DNA of 37,135 nt from an uncultured Opitutia bacterium. Its GTDB lineage: Bacteria > Verrucomicrobiota > Verrucomicrobiia > Opitutales > UBA953. The translations under genes were made by a program, and so were the position numbers. The stretch is taken from the NCBI GenBank assembly GCA_903919185.1, contig CAIXHF010000112.1:1-37135 (forward strand), in the 5' to 3' direction. Shown here one piece after another: positions 9,799 to 18,069 of this stretch. Position 1 is the stretch's first letter. Every line of letters starts with the position of its first letter. The notes below the pieces were generated by a model. The model saw only the letters and a list, made by a program, of their open reading frames with translations. It was not told the DNA's origin and ran no database searches.

Positions 9799-10539
9799 TT
9801 AGCGACGTCGACCGCTGCTCGCACCGCCGGCGGGGCCGCTGCCCTCTTCGCCTTCGGCTTCCTCAGGGGCTTCTTCGTCGTCCCACTTGAGCTCCTTATC
9901 GAGCTTCTCGTCGTCTTCGACTTCGGGCAGGTCAGAGATTTCTTCCGCGGCGGACGTGGGGCGTGCCGGCTTATCATCATCGTCATCTTCGCCAGGGACC
10001 TCATGGCCCAAGGGAACGAACTCTAGGATGTCGGTGATTTCTTCGAATGCGTGGATATCGCGGCCTTCGATGAGGGCCTGATTACGCAACTCGCTAAGCT
10101 GTTCATCCACGTCTTCAACGGTGAGCTTCTGCTCCAGTTTGATCGTGTCGTTAATGAGCTTCACGCGGAGGCGCATGATGTGCTCGAGGAAGTCGGCATA
10201 GGAACCCTTGTCGCCGTCCTTGATATTCGGGAGGGCAAAGAGTTGCTCTTCGGAGTCCAGGATGTGCTCCGCCACGCGGGCAAGGCGAACGGTTTCATCC
10301 TTCTCGACGGAATGGACCTGGAAAGGAATGAAGGCCGCTTCCAAAATCTCGTTCGAGAGACCGTACTCACGGAGCGGGTCCATCATGTCCAGGACCCACG
10401 GGAGCTGGAACGGGTCGAGGATACCGAGGCCATCGGGCTCGTAGTGCTTAGGGTCGGAATTTTCCTTCACCCACCAGGTTCCCTTATCCTTGCTTAAGCG
10501 GACGGTACACCAAAGCAGTTTGGAAGTCGTGGCAGCCAT
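9799..10539 (-). CDS. Unknown cytosolic protein with long acidic tail
   Basis: Not recognised. The product is 246 aa from the ATG at 10539, starting MAATTSKLLWC. Residues about 1-180 look folded and mostly helical, with an aromatic-rich N-terminal part. The last 70 residues are low-complexity and strongly acidic (runs such as GEDDDDDK and EEAPEEAEGEEG) and end in a short basic tip, SSGRRR. No signal peptide or membrane segment is seen. It is divergent from pyrD with 124 bases between, and I see no functional link. The upstream extension to 10599 shows no family character, so the first ATG after the pyrD-facing gap was chosen. No good Shine-Dalgarno. Confidence 0.7.
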   Translation of the reverse strand: MAATTSKLLWCTVRLSKDKGTWWVKENSDPKHYEPDGLGILDPFQLPWVLDMMDPLREYGLSNEILEAAFIPFQVHSVEKDETVRLARVAEHILDSEEQLFALPNIKDGDKGSYADFLEHIMRLRVKLINDTIKLEQKLTVEDVDEQLSELRNQALIEGRDIHAFEEITDILEFVPLGHEVPGEDDDDDKPARPTSAAEEISDLPEVEDDEKLDKELKWDDEEAPEEAEGEEGSGPAGGASSGRRR

Positions 10540-10663
10540 GGGGGGTTGATGTGCCCAAGTCTGGCGGGGAGTCAAGAGGGGTCGAAACAGTCCTTTCACC
10601 CAAAGGGCCCCTGGATCGCCTTCTCCGCTTTCCTTCCGCGTTTTCCTCCCTTAACTGCGGGGT

Positions 10664-11716
10664 ATGTCTTTCCTGTACGATAAAGTGGCCGCCCAGGCGC
10701 TCTACGCCATGGACCCGGAAACGGCTCACCAGGTCGGCCTGCGGGGTATGGGCCTGATTGGTGCTATCCCTCCCCTCCGCTGGTGCCTGGAAAGGGGGCT
10801 GACCCCGAAAGGCGGCAAGCCCATCGAAGCCTTTGGCTTGAAGTTTCCCAACCACATCGGCTTGGCCGCAGGCTTTGATAAGGACGGCCTAGGCTGGCGC
10901 GGCGCGGCCGCCCTCGGCTTCGGCCATGTTGAGGTCGGGACGGTCACCCAACACGCCCAAGCTGGCAATGAACGCCCGCGCGTCTTCCGTTACCCTGCCC
11001 TTAAGGCCGTCGTTAATGCCTACGGCTTCCCGAACGCCGGCTCCGAAGCCCTCCGTCAACGTCTCCTCGGCCAACCAAGCCGCGGGCAACGTGTCCATCC
11101 GCTCGGCATCAACATTGGCAAATCGAAGATCACGCCACTCGAAGAAGCCCTGGGCGACTACCTGCACTCCTTTAAACTTCTCGCCCCGTTGGCCGACTAC
11201 CTCGTCGTCAACATCAGTAGCCCCAACACACCCGGCCTGCGGGCGCTCCAAGACCGCGCGCCTCTCGTGAGCCTGCTCTCGGCACTGGCCCGTGAAAACC
11301 GTACCACGCTTGGTGGCCCGGTGCCCCTGCTGCTCAAGGTTGCGCCCGACCTCAACCCACACCAGCTCGAAGACATCGTCTCCGTGGTGAGTGAAGTCGG
11401 CTTCGCGGGCATCATCGCAACGAATACGACGATCACCCGCCCGCCCGGCACCGAAGAATGCTCCACGAAGGGCGGCCTCAGCGGCGCACCATTACTGGAA
11501 CGTTCCTTAGAGGTCGTGCGCTTCCTCACGAAGACCAGCCGAGGACGGATCCCCGTCATCGGTTGCGGGGGCATCACCTGCGCCGCCGACGCCGGACGAT
11601 TCATGGATGAAGGGGCCTGCCTGGTGCAGGTGTATTCAGGCTTGATTTTCCGCGGCCCAGAACTGGCCCGTGAAATCGCCGAAGGCCTCGCTTGGCGCCA
11701 GCGCGACTGGGTCTAA
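10664..11716 (+). CDS. pyrD: Dihydroorotate dehydrogenase (quinone), class 2
   Basis: Oxidises dihydroorotate to orotate in pyrimidine synthesis, passing electrons to membrane quinone. The 350-aa product has the class 2 N-terminal helical extension (residues about 1-40), the FMN-barrel start GLAAGFDKDG, GFGHVEVGTVT, the NISSPNTPGLR loop with the catalytic serine, the ATNTT strand, and the phosphate-binding IGCGGI near the C-terminus. Length and motif order match class 2 rather than class 1. It contains no iron-sulfur or PyrK-type features. The next gene starts six bases later, so they may be co-transcribed. Confidence 0.94.
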   Translation: MSFLYDKVAAQALYAMDPETAHQVGLRGMGLIGAIPPLRWCLERGLTPKGGKPIEAFGLKFPNHIGLAAGFDKDGLGWRGAAALGFGHVEVGTVTQHAQAGNERPRVFRYPALKAVVNAYGFPNAGSEALRQRLLGQPSRGQRVHPLGINIGKSKITPLEEALGDYLHSFKLLAPLADYLVVNISSPNTPGLRALQDRAPLVSLLSALARENRTTLGGPVPLLLKVAPDLNPHQLEDIVSVVSEVGFAGIIATNTTITRPPGTEECSTKGGLSGAPLLERSLEVVRFLTKTSRGRIPVIGCGGITCAADAGRFMDEGACLVQVYSGLIFRGPELAREIAEGLAWRQRDWV

Positions 11717-11722
11717 AAGACC

Positions 11723-12457
11723 ATGCGCTCCGCCCTCCTCGCCCTCGCCCTGTTCAGCGCCAGCCTCGCCGTAGCGGCGTCCCGCCCCCCGGCCAAGAAA
11801 GGGGACGCAATGGCGGCCGACTCCTGGCGGGCCACGGCCACGACGTTCGAGGGCAAAGCTGTTAAGACGGGCGTACTCGACTTAAGTGAACCTGGCCTCG
11901 TCAGCGGGGATGCCCCCGTCGCCGCGGTCAAAATCCTCTCCGGTAACGATAAGGACGATACCGGCGGGGAAATCATCGTGCTCATGCCGCCGGACCGCTT
12001 TCAGGATTTCGTGGCTAACTTCTCGCAGCGCCAACTGGGCTCCAACCGCGGCGGCTTCGGCGCACTCTCGAAGGCCAAGACCGTCAGCGGGACGTTCGTG
12101 ACCATTAAAGGCGAAGGCGCCCTGCTCTTCGGGCTAGACGCCAAGGAAGCCAAGGCACTCGGCAAGCCGTCCGAAATCCTCGCGGCCCAACTGCAACTCG
12201 CCAAAGACGGTGTCCAAGCGACCAAGCCCGGCTGGACCTCCAAGGAATTCAACGTCGCTAAGATCGGTACCGCTGGTGCGCCCGAAACGGCCCGCGAATG
12301 GGAACGGCTCCAAGGCCTGCTGGCGGCCCAAACGCTGGCGGCCAAACAGCCACGCTGGAAAAGCAAAGAACTCCTCGACGCCCTCAAGGCCGGCACGCCG
12401 CGCCTGACGGTCGATGATCCCGCCGCAAAGGTCGAGTGGACCTTACTCTCGAAATAA
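11723..12457 (+). CDS. Unknown exported protein
   Basis: I do not recognise this 244-aa product. Residues 1-18 form a clean Sec-type signal (MR then a run of Ala/Leu, cleavage probably after AVA). The mature part is hydrophilic, rich in Lys/Ala, and contains a repeated-looking element: GWTSKEF near residue 173 and RWKSKEL near 213. No cysteine pair or known catalytic motif is seen. It begins six bases after pyrD with the start context AAGACC-ATG and no Shine-Dalgarno. Its stop lies in an inverted repeat shared with the convergent SOUL gene. Coding character (GC-rich third positions, signal peptide) supports a real gene. Confidence 0.7.
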   Translation: MRSALLALALFSASLAVAASRPPAKKGDAMAADSWRATATTFEGKAVKTGVLDLSEPGLVSGDAPVAAVKILSGNDKDDTGGEIIVLMPPDRFQDFVANFSQRQLGSNRGGFGALSKAKTVSGTFVTIKGEGALLFGLDAKEAKALGKPSEILAAQLQLAKDGVQATKPGWTSKEFNVAKIGTAGAPETAREWERLQGLLAAQTLAAKQPRWKSKELLDALKAGTPRLTVDDPAAKVEWTLLSK

Positions 12458-12469
12458 GCGGGGCGCTTA
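12455..12469. terminator. Inverted repeat spanning two convergent stop codons
   Basis: TAAGCG (12455-12460), GGG, CGCTTA (12464-12469) is an exact 6-base inverted repeat. The left TAA is the stop of the plus-strand secreted protein gene and the right TTA is the stop of the minus-strand SOUL gene. There is no T-run on either side. It may serve as a two-way transcript end; this is inferred. Confidence 0.4.
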
Positions 12470-13024
12470 CTTAACGGACTGGGGCTTCGCGCGGACCGGG
12501 AGGTGCACTTCCGATTGCTTCAAGAAGAACGGCACGAAGGGGCTATTCCAATACACGCCGTAGGCCTCACCCGTCACTTCGAGCTCCGGCCGTTGCTTGA
12601 CCCAAGCCCGCAGCTTCTCCTCGGCTTCGCGGAAGTTTTCCTCACTGTAGGAACCGCGGATGCCAATCGCGGCGACAGCGCGGACCGGCACATCTTGGAG
12701 CTTCACTTCATTGCCAGGGAGCAGGTCCACGCGCTTGGCGGAACCGACATCCATATAGAAAACCATGACGCCTGGCTGCAGGCGGGCTTCCACTGGGGCA
12801 GTCATCGGAATACTATTCTTACTGATGTAGCGAAAGAGCTTCCCGAAGAGGTTATTGTTCGCAGAGAAATACGCCTGCGGGGATTCGGCCAGCATCAGAC
12901 GGGCGGCCGGCAAGGACTTGACCTCGAGGTCACCCGGCGCGGTCCGGGGGTAGGCGTCTTCGGCGCCCTGCGCAGAAGAAGAAAAGAGGGATGCCATAAA
13001 GAGAAGGAAGAGGGGCCACTTCAT
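12467..13024 (-). CDS. SOUL-family haem-binding-like protein, exported
   Basis: The 185-aa product begins with a signal peptide (MKWPLFLLFMASLFSSSAQG) and is then similar to the SOUL/HBP family: LFGKLFRYISKNSIPMTAPVEA at residues about 60-80, a central strand VMVFYMDV, then VRAVAAIGIRGSYSEENFREAEEKLRAW and the C-terminal YWNSPFVPFF. Family members bind haem or porphyrin, but bacterial roles are poorly known. The ATG at 13024 was chosen because the signal peptide starts there; the open frame upstream of it overlaps the DUF502 gene's promoter region and lacks family character. A periplasmic location is likely. Confidence 0.78.
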   Translation of the reverse strand: MKWPLFLLFMASLFSSSAQGAEDAYPRTAPGDLEVKSLPAARLMLAESPQAYFSANNNLFGKLFRYISKNSIPMTAPVEARLQPGVMVFYMDVGSAKRVDLLPGNEVKLQDVPVRAVAAIGIRGSYSEENFREAEEKLRAWVKQRPELEVTGEAYGVYWNSPFVPFFLKQSEVHLPVRAKPQSVK

Positions 13025-13118
13025 AACCGAGACTATGGAAACTCCTCCGAAATAGGCAAGCCGTGGACTTAGTTCGTGCACCCTTGCCAGCCGACACAAA
13101 AGCGGCTTTGTTAAGGCC

Positions 13119-13799
13119 ATGCCCGAAACACCGGAAAATAGACCCTTTGGCTCACGCCTCGGCCACAACTTCCTGACGGGGATGTTCCTTGTCCTGCCGC
13201 TCGGCCTGACGCTTTACGTCATCTCCTTCCTAGTCGGCCTCATTGCCTCCCCAGTGGAGTCAGTCTTCCAAGCAGTCTTCCCGCTCTTCTTTCCGAACAA
13301 AGAAGTCATGCCGGATTTCAAGACAGGCATCAATCACGCTTTACTCGTCCTAGCATCAGCCCTCGTGATGACCGTCTTCCTGACCGGCCTTGGCTTCCTC
13401 TCCAAACGACTCTTCGGTAAAGTTCTGCAACGCTGGTTCGCTGGCCTGCTCGAGCGGATGCCTGGCTTGGGCGCCCTTTACAATTCTATCCGCCAGATGG
13501 TCGACGCCCTCAGCGGACGCAACAAGGACACCTTCCGTCGCGTGGTCATGATCGAGTTCCCCCGACCCGGGATGTGGACCATCGCCTTCGTGACCCACGA
13601 GCAACCGACAGTCTTCAGCCAAGCCATCGGCAAGCCAGTCGTCAACGTCTTCGTCCCCGCGGCGCCGGCGCCGACGACGGGGGTTATCCTCCACCTCTCG
13701 CCGGAAGAAGTGCGTGAAACTAAACTGACTGTCGGTGAGGCCCTCGGCCTACTCATGAGCTTCGGCTCCGTCATCCCCAAGCCAGACGACAAGTCCTAG
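13119..13799 (+). CDS. DUF502 family membrane protein
   Basis: Inner-membrane protein of 226 aa, function unknown. It has two hydrophobic segments (about residues 19-45 and 68-92) followed by a soluble domain. Family hallmarks visible are FLTGMFLVLPLGLTLYV near the start, the central RMPGLGALYNSIRQMVDAL, then VVMIEFPRPGMWTIAFVT and the VFVPAAPAPTTG(V/I) strand, matching DUF502. It is the first gene of a tight plus-strand cluster with the RecO-like and helicase genes (six bases to the next start), so co-transcription is likely. The start context is GGCC-ATG without a strong Shine-Dalgarno. Confidence 0.85.
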   Translation: MPETPENRPFGSRLGHNFLTGMFLVLPLGLTLYVISFLVGLIASPVESVFQAVFPLFFPNKEVMPDFKTGINHALLVLASALVMTVFLTGLGFLSKRLFGKVLQRWFAGLLERMPGLGALYNSIRQMVDALSGRNKDTFRRVVMIEFPRPGMWTIAFVTHEQPTVFSQAIGKPVVNVFVPAAPAPTTGVILHLSPEEVRETKLTVGEALGLLMSFGSVIPKPDDKS

Positions 13800-13805
13800 G
13801 CCGTA

Positions 13806-14408
13806 ATGTCTTCGGCCTCTCTCCGCTGCTTGGTCCTCGGGCGCGACCCTTCCGGGGAGTCACACCTGTTGCTCACGCTGCTCGAGCCCGAACAAGGCCT
13901 AGAACGCTGCCTCATTCGCCACTCTCACGCCAAGGGGGCGACATCACCTGACTTATTCGACGAGTGTGAAGTGACGCTAGAACGGGCCAAAGACGGGGGC
14001 ACGCGGTTCGCTCGCGACTACCGACTACTCACCCGCCGCACGGGCATCGCCCGTAGCCATCGGACGTTGGAGCGGGCCTGCCGTTTCGCGTCGATGATCC
14101 GCCGCAATCCGCCCCCACCGGAGTCAGCCCAAGTCTGCTACCGCATCGCCCACGAAACTTTCGCCGCGATGGCCGAACGCCCGCGGGCTGACTGTGCCTA
14201 TTTCAAAGGCCTGTGGCTGATGATCAAGGACGGCGGTTGGCCAGTGTCCGAACAGTGGCTCGCCCACCTCGGCGGCCGTCGGGAAGCCGCGGCCGCCATT
14301 CTAACGCAACCACTCGACGCCCAGACGACCGATGAAGAAACGGTCGCCAAGCTGGCCACAGACTTAGAGCACTGGGCGGCGGGTGAAATTCATTTCGTCC
14401 TGCCCTGA
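13806..14408 (+). CDS. Putative RecO-like DNA repair protein
   Basis: The 200-aa product most resembles RecO, which loads RecA onto SSB-coated DNA with RecR. Supporting features: an N-terminal OB-fold-like segment (SLRCLVLGRDPSGESHLLLT, then LLEPEQGLERCLIRHSHAKG, as in RecO's leave-one-pathway start), and a helical C-terminal half. It is shorter than typical RecO (about 240 aa) and has no CxxC zinc pair; some RecO proteins, including the E. coli one, also lack zinc cysteines. The gene abuts the helicase gene (TGATG overlap), which supports a DNA-repair role. The similarity is weak, so this remains a hypothesis; an unrelated OB-fold protein is possible. Confidence 0.5.
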   Translation: MSSASLRCLVLGRDPSGESHLLLTLLEPEQGLERCLIRHSHAKGATSPDLFDECEVTLERAKDGGTRFARDYRLLTRRTGIARSHRTLERACRFASMIRRNPPPPESAQVCYRIAHETFAAMAERPRADCAYFKGLWLMIKDGGWPVSEQWLAHLGGRREAAAAILTQPLDAQTTDEETVAKLATDLEHWAAGEIHFVLP

Positions 14409-16702
14409 TGCGCATTGATGTCAAAGCCTGGCGCATCGAAGTGAGTGCGCAGGAGTTCGCAACCTTCCGACCAGGCCCTGGCGCCGGCGCTGGCGGTTCG
14501 CCGTGGCGCGCTGAGGCGGGCCGGCAATGGCATGAGACGATGCGCAAGCAGGCTGAAGCGGAAGGGGCGGACTGGACGTTCGAACAGCCCATCACCTGCG
14601 AGATTGTCGTGCTCGGCTGGACAGTCGTCATCACCGGGCGGACGGACCAGTGGCGCGAAGAGGGGGCCAAAATTCATATCCGTGAAATCAAGACGGTCTC
14701 GGTCTCGCTCCCTCGCCGCCCGGAATTCCTCCACGGGCGCTACCCACACCATTTCCTACAACTCGGCGTCTACTGCCATGCGGCCCGCCTCCGCCCTGGC
14801 GCCGGTGAGATCATCGGTGAACTGGTCTTCGTCGATCCAACCGATGGCTCCAAGCAGACGATGGCTTTGCCGGACACGGCCGAGGCCGACCTCCTGCAAC
14901 AGGCCGAAACGCTTGCGGCCCATGCGGAGAACCGCCGAGCCAGCCACGCCCGCCTCCTTAACCTGCCCGACCGGATTCCCTTCAAGGAGCCGCGCCCGGA
15001 ATGGCTCCAGGCTTGCGCGGACCTCGACCAAGCAACGATGGAGTCGCCCATTCGTCTCATGGTCGCTCCCACGGGTTTCGGGAAAACCTCCGCCGCTTTA
15101 CGCCACGGGCTTTCCCTCCTCCGCAGCGGACGGGCGGGCCGCCTACTCTACCTCACAGGCAAAGGGACTGGGCAAATCCAGGTCCTCGCGGAACTCCGTC
15201 GCTTAGCCAAGCCCAGCGAACTCCGCGCGCTGGTGCTCCGACCACGTTCTGAACACGAGATCGATGGGCTCTCCGACGACCCCGAAGAGATCCGCCGCAA
15301 CTGGGCCCGCGCGGCCATCGACCCGCAGGCGCTCCTCGCTGACGGGGCCGAGTTGCGACGCATCCGTGAACTCGGCCGCATCGCCGGCGTCCCGCCTTGG
15401 GACATCACCAAAGCGATGCTGGGGCACGCGGAGGTCGTGATCTGCGACTACAACTACGTCTTCTCCCCACGTAACCGCTCCGCCCTCGAAACCGTGCCCG
15501 GCTGGAACGATAGCGACACGGTCCTCATCGTGGATGAGGCCCACAACCTGCCCGAACGCGCCGCCGAATGCCTGTCCATTCGGGACGAGGCGCAGACGGC
15601 GGCCGAATTCGCCTTCACGCTTTCGGCCTGCAAGGCCCCCGCCCCATGGTGTACGACCATGCAAGCTTGGGCCGACTTCCTGCAACGCCTGCCCAAAGCG
15701 GACGCCCTTTCGCCCGATGACCGCGTTGAGGCTATGGCCCTCGCTGAAAAGATGTCCTTACTGGGCACGGCCTTTCCCATTGATACAGATACGCTACCCG
15801 AGGAAGCCCGCTCGGGCGTCTGGAATGCCGCCCTGTGGTCACAACGGCTCGAAGCAGCCGACCTCGGTTGGCTGCTCTGGTCCCCTAAGCCCGGCCTGCT
15901 TAACTTGGATTGTCTCTCCGCCGCTAAGGCCACGGGGGAACGGCTCGGCGCTTTCGCGCATGCCTTACTGATGACGGCCACACCGGGCCCGCGGGGCGCT
16001 TTGGCGACGGAATGCGGCCTCGACCCCGACACACTCACGCGCGTGGATGCACTCGCCCCTTGGCGACAGGAAGCCTACACGGTAGCCATCGACGGCCGCG
16101 TCGACACGCGCCTAAAAACTCGCGACTCGCATGCCAACCGTACGGCGAACTCACTCCTCAAGCTCTCGGAAGAAGGTGCCGTGGCGGCGTTCTTCCCGTC
16201 CTACCGTTACGCCGAAAGCATCGTGACGGAAATCCAACGCCTGAAGCCACACGCTCCCGTCGCCCTGCAACCCCGCGGCCTCGGACCCGAAGGGACCGCG
16301 CGCTTCGTCGAGGAAGCACTGGATCGAAACACCATTCTCTGCCTCATCCTCGGTGGCTCGCTCGGTGAAGGCGTCGACATGCTCGGCGGACGCATCCGCT
16401 CGGCCGTCGTCGTCGGTCCCGCCCTCCCCGAGGTCAATGCCCTGCAGGAGGCCCGCCGCAAGATGCACGTGCAGGATGGCGCCGAAGATGCGTTCGCACT
16501 GGCCTACGTCCGCCCTGGCATGCGTAAGGTCAACCAGGCGTTGGGCCGACTGGTCCGCGCACCCGGCCACACGGCGCGCGTGCTCCTGCACTGCCGTCGG
16601 TTTGCGGACGAGACTTACAAGTCACTCCTCTCAACGGAATATGGCGACCCCGAGGTCCTGACGGACGACGAGGACTTCCAGCGGTGGACGGCCCGAAGCT
16701 GA
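14408..16702 (+). CDS. PD-(D/E)XK nuclease fused to XPD/Rad3-like helicase, no Fe-S cysteines
   Basis: Predicted DNA-repair enzyme of 764 aa. The N-terminal domain (about 1-130) fits a RecB/Cas4-type nuclease: G38-x-x-x-H42, GRTD with D80, E93-x-K95 and Q118-x-x-x-Y122. The helicase part follows: Walker A APTGFGKT (K226), DYNYVF at 347-352, DEAH at 376-379, then LLMTATP, LGGSLGEGVDM and the arginine-finger motif QALGRLVRAPG. This order matches the Rad3/XPD/DinG group with an N-terminal nuclease. Members normally bind a 4Fe-4S cluster through four cysteines between motifs I and II; here that interval (227-375) has a single cysteine, C346, directly before DYNY. It overlaps the RecO-like gene. 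Confidence 0.85.
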   Translation: MRIDVKAWRIEVSAQEFATFRPGPGAGAGGSPWRAEAGRQWHETMRKQAEAEGADWTFEQPITCEIVVLGWTVVITGRTDQWREEGAKIHIREIKTVSVSLPRRPEFLHGRYPHHFLQLGVYCHAARLRPGAGEIIGELVFVDPTDGSKQTMALPDTAEADLLQQAETLAAHAENRRASHARLLNLPDRIPFKEPRPEWLQACADLDQATMESPIRLMVAPTGFGKTSAALRHGLSLLRSGRAGRLLYLTGKGTGQIQVLAELRRLAKPSELRALVLRPRSEHEIDGLSDDPEEIRRNWARAAIDPQALLADGAELRRIRELGRIAGVPPWDITKAMLGHAEVVICDYNYVFSPRNRSALETVPGWNDSDTVLIVDEAHNLPERAAECLSIRDEAQTAAEFAFTLSACKAPAPWCTTMQAWADFLQRLPKADALSPDDRVEAMALAEKMSLLGTAFPIDTDTLPEEARSGVWNAALWSQRLEAADLGWLLWSPKPGLLNLDCLSAAKATGERLGAFAHALLMTATPGPRGALATECGLDPDTLTRVDALAPWRQEAYTVAIDGRVDTRLKTRDSHANRTANSLLKLSEEGAVAAFFPSYRYAESIVTEIQRLKPHAPVALQPRGLGPEGTARFVEEALDRNTILCLILGGSLGEGVDMLGGRIRSAVVVGPALPEVNALQEARRKMHVQDGAEDAFALAYVRPGMRKVNQALGRLVRAPGHTARVLLHCRRFADETYKSLLSTEYGDPEVLTDDEDFQRWTARS

Positions 16703-16718
16703 AGGTGCTTAGACCTTC
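16701..16718. terminator. Inverted repeat at convergent helicase/nitroreductase ends
   Basis: GAAGGT (16701-16706) and ACCTTC (16713-16718) are exact reverse complements around the six-base loop GCTTAG. The left arm begins in the helicase stop TGA, and the loop contains the nitroreductase stop. No T-run on the plus strand. Possible two-way transcript end, inferred. Confidence 0.4.
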
Positions 16719-17359
16719 GCGATGACGCGGGCGGCCGGGTAGCGAATCTTCTTCATGGCCGCGTACTTGTCTTGGGACGAACGGTAACCGGCGACGCAGG
16801 CAACCACGGTTTGGTAGCCAGTGCCAGCTAGGCCGAGAATTTCGTCATACTTGGCGGCATCCAGGCCTTCGATGGCACACGTATCCACGCCGAGGACAGC
16901 AGCCGAGGTCATGAACTGACCCAGGGCGAGGTAACACTGGCGGGCAGCCCACTCGCGCTGGCCAGCGGTATCCTTCCCCTTCACCACACCGCCAATCATC
17001 ATCTGGCGATAGGGTTCGAGCACCGTGGCGTCAGCCTGACGCTCCGAGACCATCTGATTAAAGAAAGCGTTAACGTCGTCTTCGGTGATTTCGGTACGAC
17101 GGGCGATGACCACGAGGTGCGAGGCGTCGGTGATCTGCGACTGATTCCAAGAAACGGGGCGGAGCTTCGCGCGGACGGCGGGGTCGGCGATGACGAAGAA
17201 CTTCCAAGGCTGCAGGCCGTAGGAGGAAGGCGCGAGGCGGAGGGATTCCTGCAAAGCTTCCCAGAGCGGAGCCGGCAGAGCCTTCGTATCAAAGGCCTTG
17301 GTGGCGTAACGCCAGTTGAGGGCATTCAAGAGTTGGTCGGGCTGAGTCGCAGGAGTCAT
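16709..17359 (-). CDS. Nitroreductase family NAD(P)H-dependent oxidoreductase
   Basis: FMN-dependent oxidoreductase of 216 aa, probably a soluble homodimer. Family features are the N-terminal RYATKAFD (FMN phosphate-binding Arg), the APSSYGLQPWKFFVI block near residues 43-58, the central dimer region, and the C-terminal VVACVAGYRSSQDKYA. Such enzymes reduce nitro groups, quinones or flavins; the substrate cannot be told from sequence. The ATG at 17359 is preceded by GGGAG at good spacing, one of the few clear ribosome-binding sites in the window; an in-frame TTG lies just upstream. Downstream of lolD on the same strand by 38 bases, so possibly in the same transcript. Confidence 0.88.
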   Translation of the reverse strand: MTPATQPDQLLNALNWRYATKAFDTKALPAPLWEALQESLRLAPSSYGLQPWKFFVIADPAVRAKLRPVSWNQSQITDASHLVVIARRTEITEDDVNAFFNQMVSERQADATVLEPYRQMMIGGVVKGKDTAGQREWAARQCYLALGQFMTSAAVLGVDTCAIEGLDAAKYDEILGLAGTGYQTVVACVAGYRSSQDKYAAMKKIRYPAARVIAKV

Positions 17360-17397
17360 GGTCTCCCGACTCAACCCACTCCGCCCCCGGTGTCAAA

Positions 17398-18069
17398 TCA
17401 GGCTGGTGAAAGCACCCCGTTCGACAGCACCCATTGGCGGTCCGTCCGCGCTGCGAACTCCCGGCTATGCGTCACCAACACCAAGGCTGTGCCACTTTCG
17501 GCCACAACCTGTAACAATAGCCGCATCACTTCAGCGCCCGTGGCTTCATCGAGATTACCGGTCGGCTCATCGGCCAGCAAGACACTGGGGCGATTGATGA
17601 GCGCACGGGCGATGGCCACGCGCTGACATTCGCCACCGGATAGTTGGGAGGGTAAATGGCGGACACGACCACCCAGGCCGACCGACTCGAGTAAGGCATA
17701 CGCGTCGGCACCCGTAGCTGGGCGACCGGCAACCTGCGCGGCTAAGCGCACGTTCTCCAGTGCATTCAGTTCCGGCATCAACTGATAATTCTGGAATACG
17801 AAGCCCACCCCTTTACCTAAATTCAAGTGAGCCGGGACGAGGCCACGACCAGGCAGCAGGAAGTTCGCTTCGCCGGCGTCAGCGACGTCAAGCCCGCCCA
17901 GGAGCTGCAAAAGCGTCGTCTTACCCGAACCCGAGGAGCCGCGAATCGAAACGGATTCCCCCGCGTGCACGACAAGGTCGACCGAGCGGAGCACCTCGAG
18001 CGGGCCAGCGGGAGAAGCGAAGGACTTCTGCAAGCCCTGCGCGGAAAGGACGATGATTGGATCAGGCAT
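17398..18069 (-). CDS. lolD: Lipoprotein-release ABC transporter ATPase LolD
   Basis: ATP-binding subunit of the system that extracts lipoproteins from the inner membrane for delivery to the outer membrane. The 223-aa product has Walker A GSSGSGKTT near 44-52, a Q-loop FQNYQLMPEL, the signature LSGGE followed by CQRVAIARAL, Walker B VLLADEPTGNLD and a switch His in LVTHS. The ATG overlaps the end of the upstream permease gene by 8 bases, indicating translational coupling. Pairing with a LolC/E-type permease supports LolD over the similar MacB-type ATPases. Confidence 0.88.
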   Translation of the reverse strand: MPDPIIVLSAQGLQKSFASPAGPLEVLRSVDLVVHAGESVSIRGSSGSGKTTLLQLLGGLDVADAGEANFLLPGRGLVPAHLNLGKGVGFVFQNYQLMPELNALENVRLAAQVAGRPATGADAYALLESVGLGGRVRHLPSQLSGGECQRVAIARALINRPSVLLADEPTGNLDEATGAEVMRLLLQVVAESGTALVLVTHSREFAARTDRQWVLSNGVLSPA

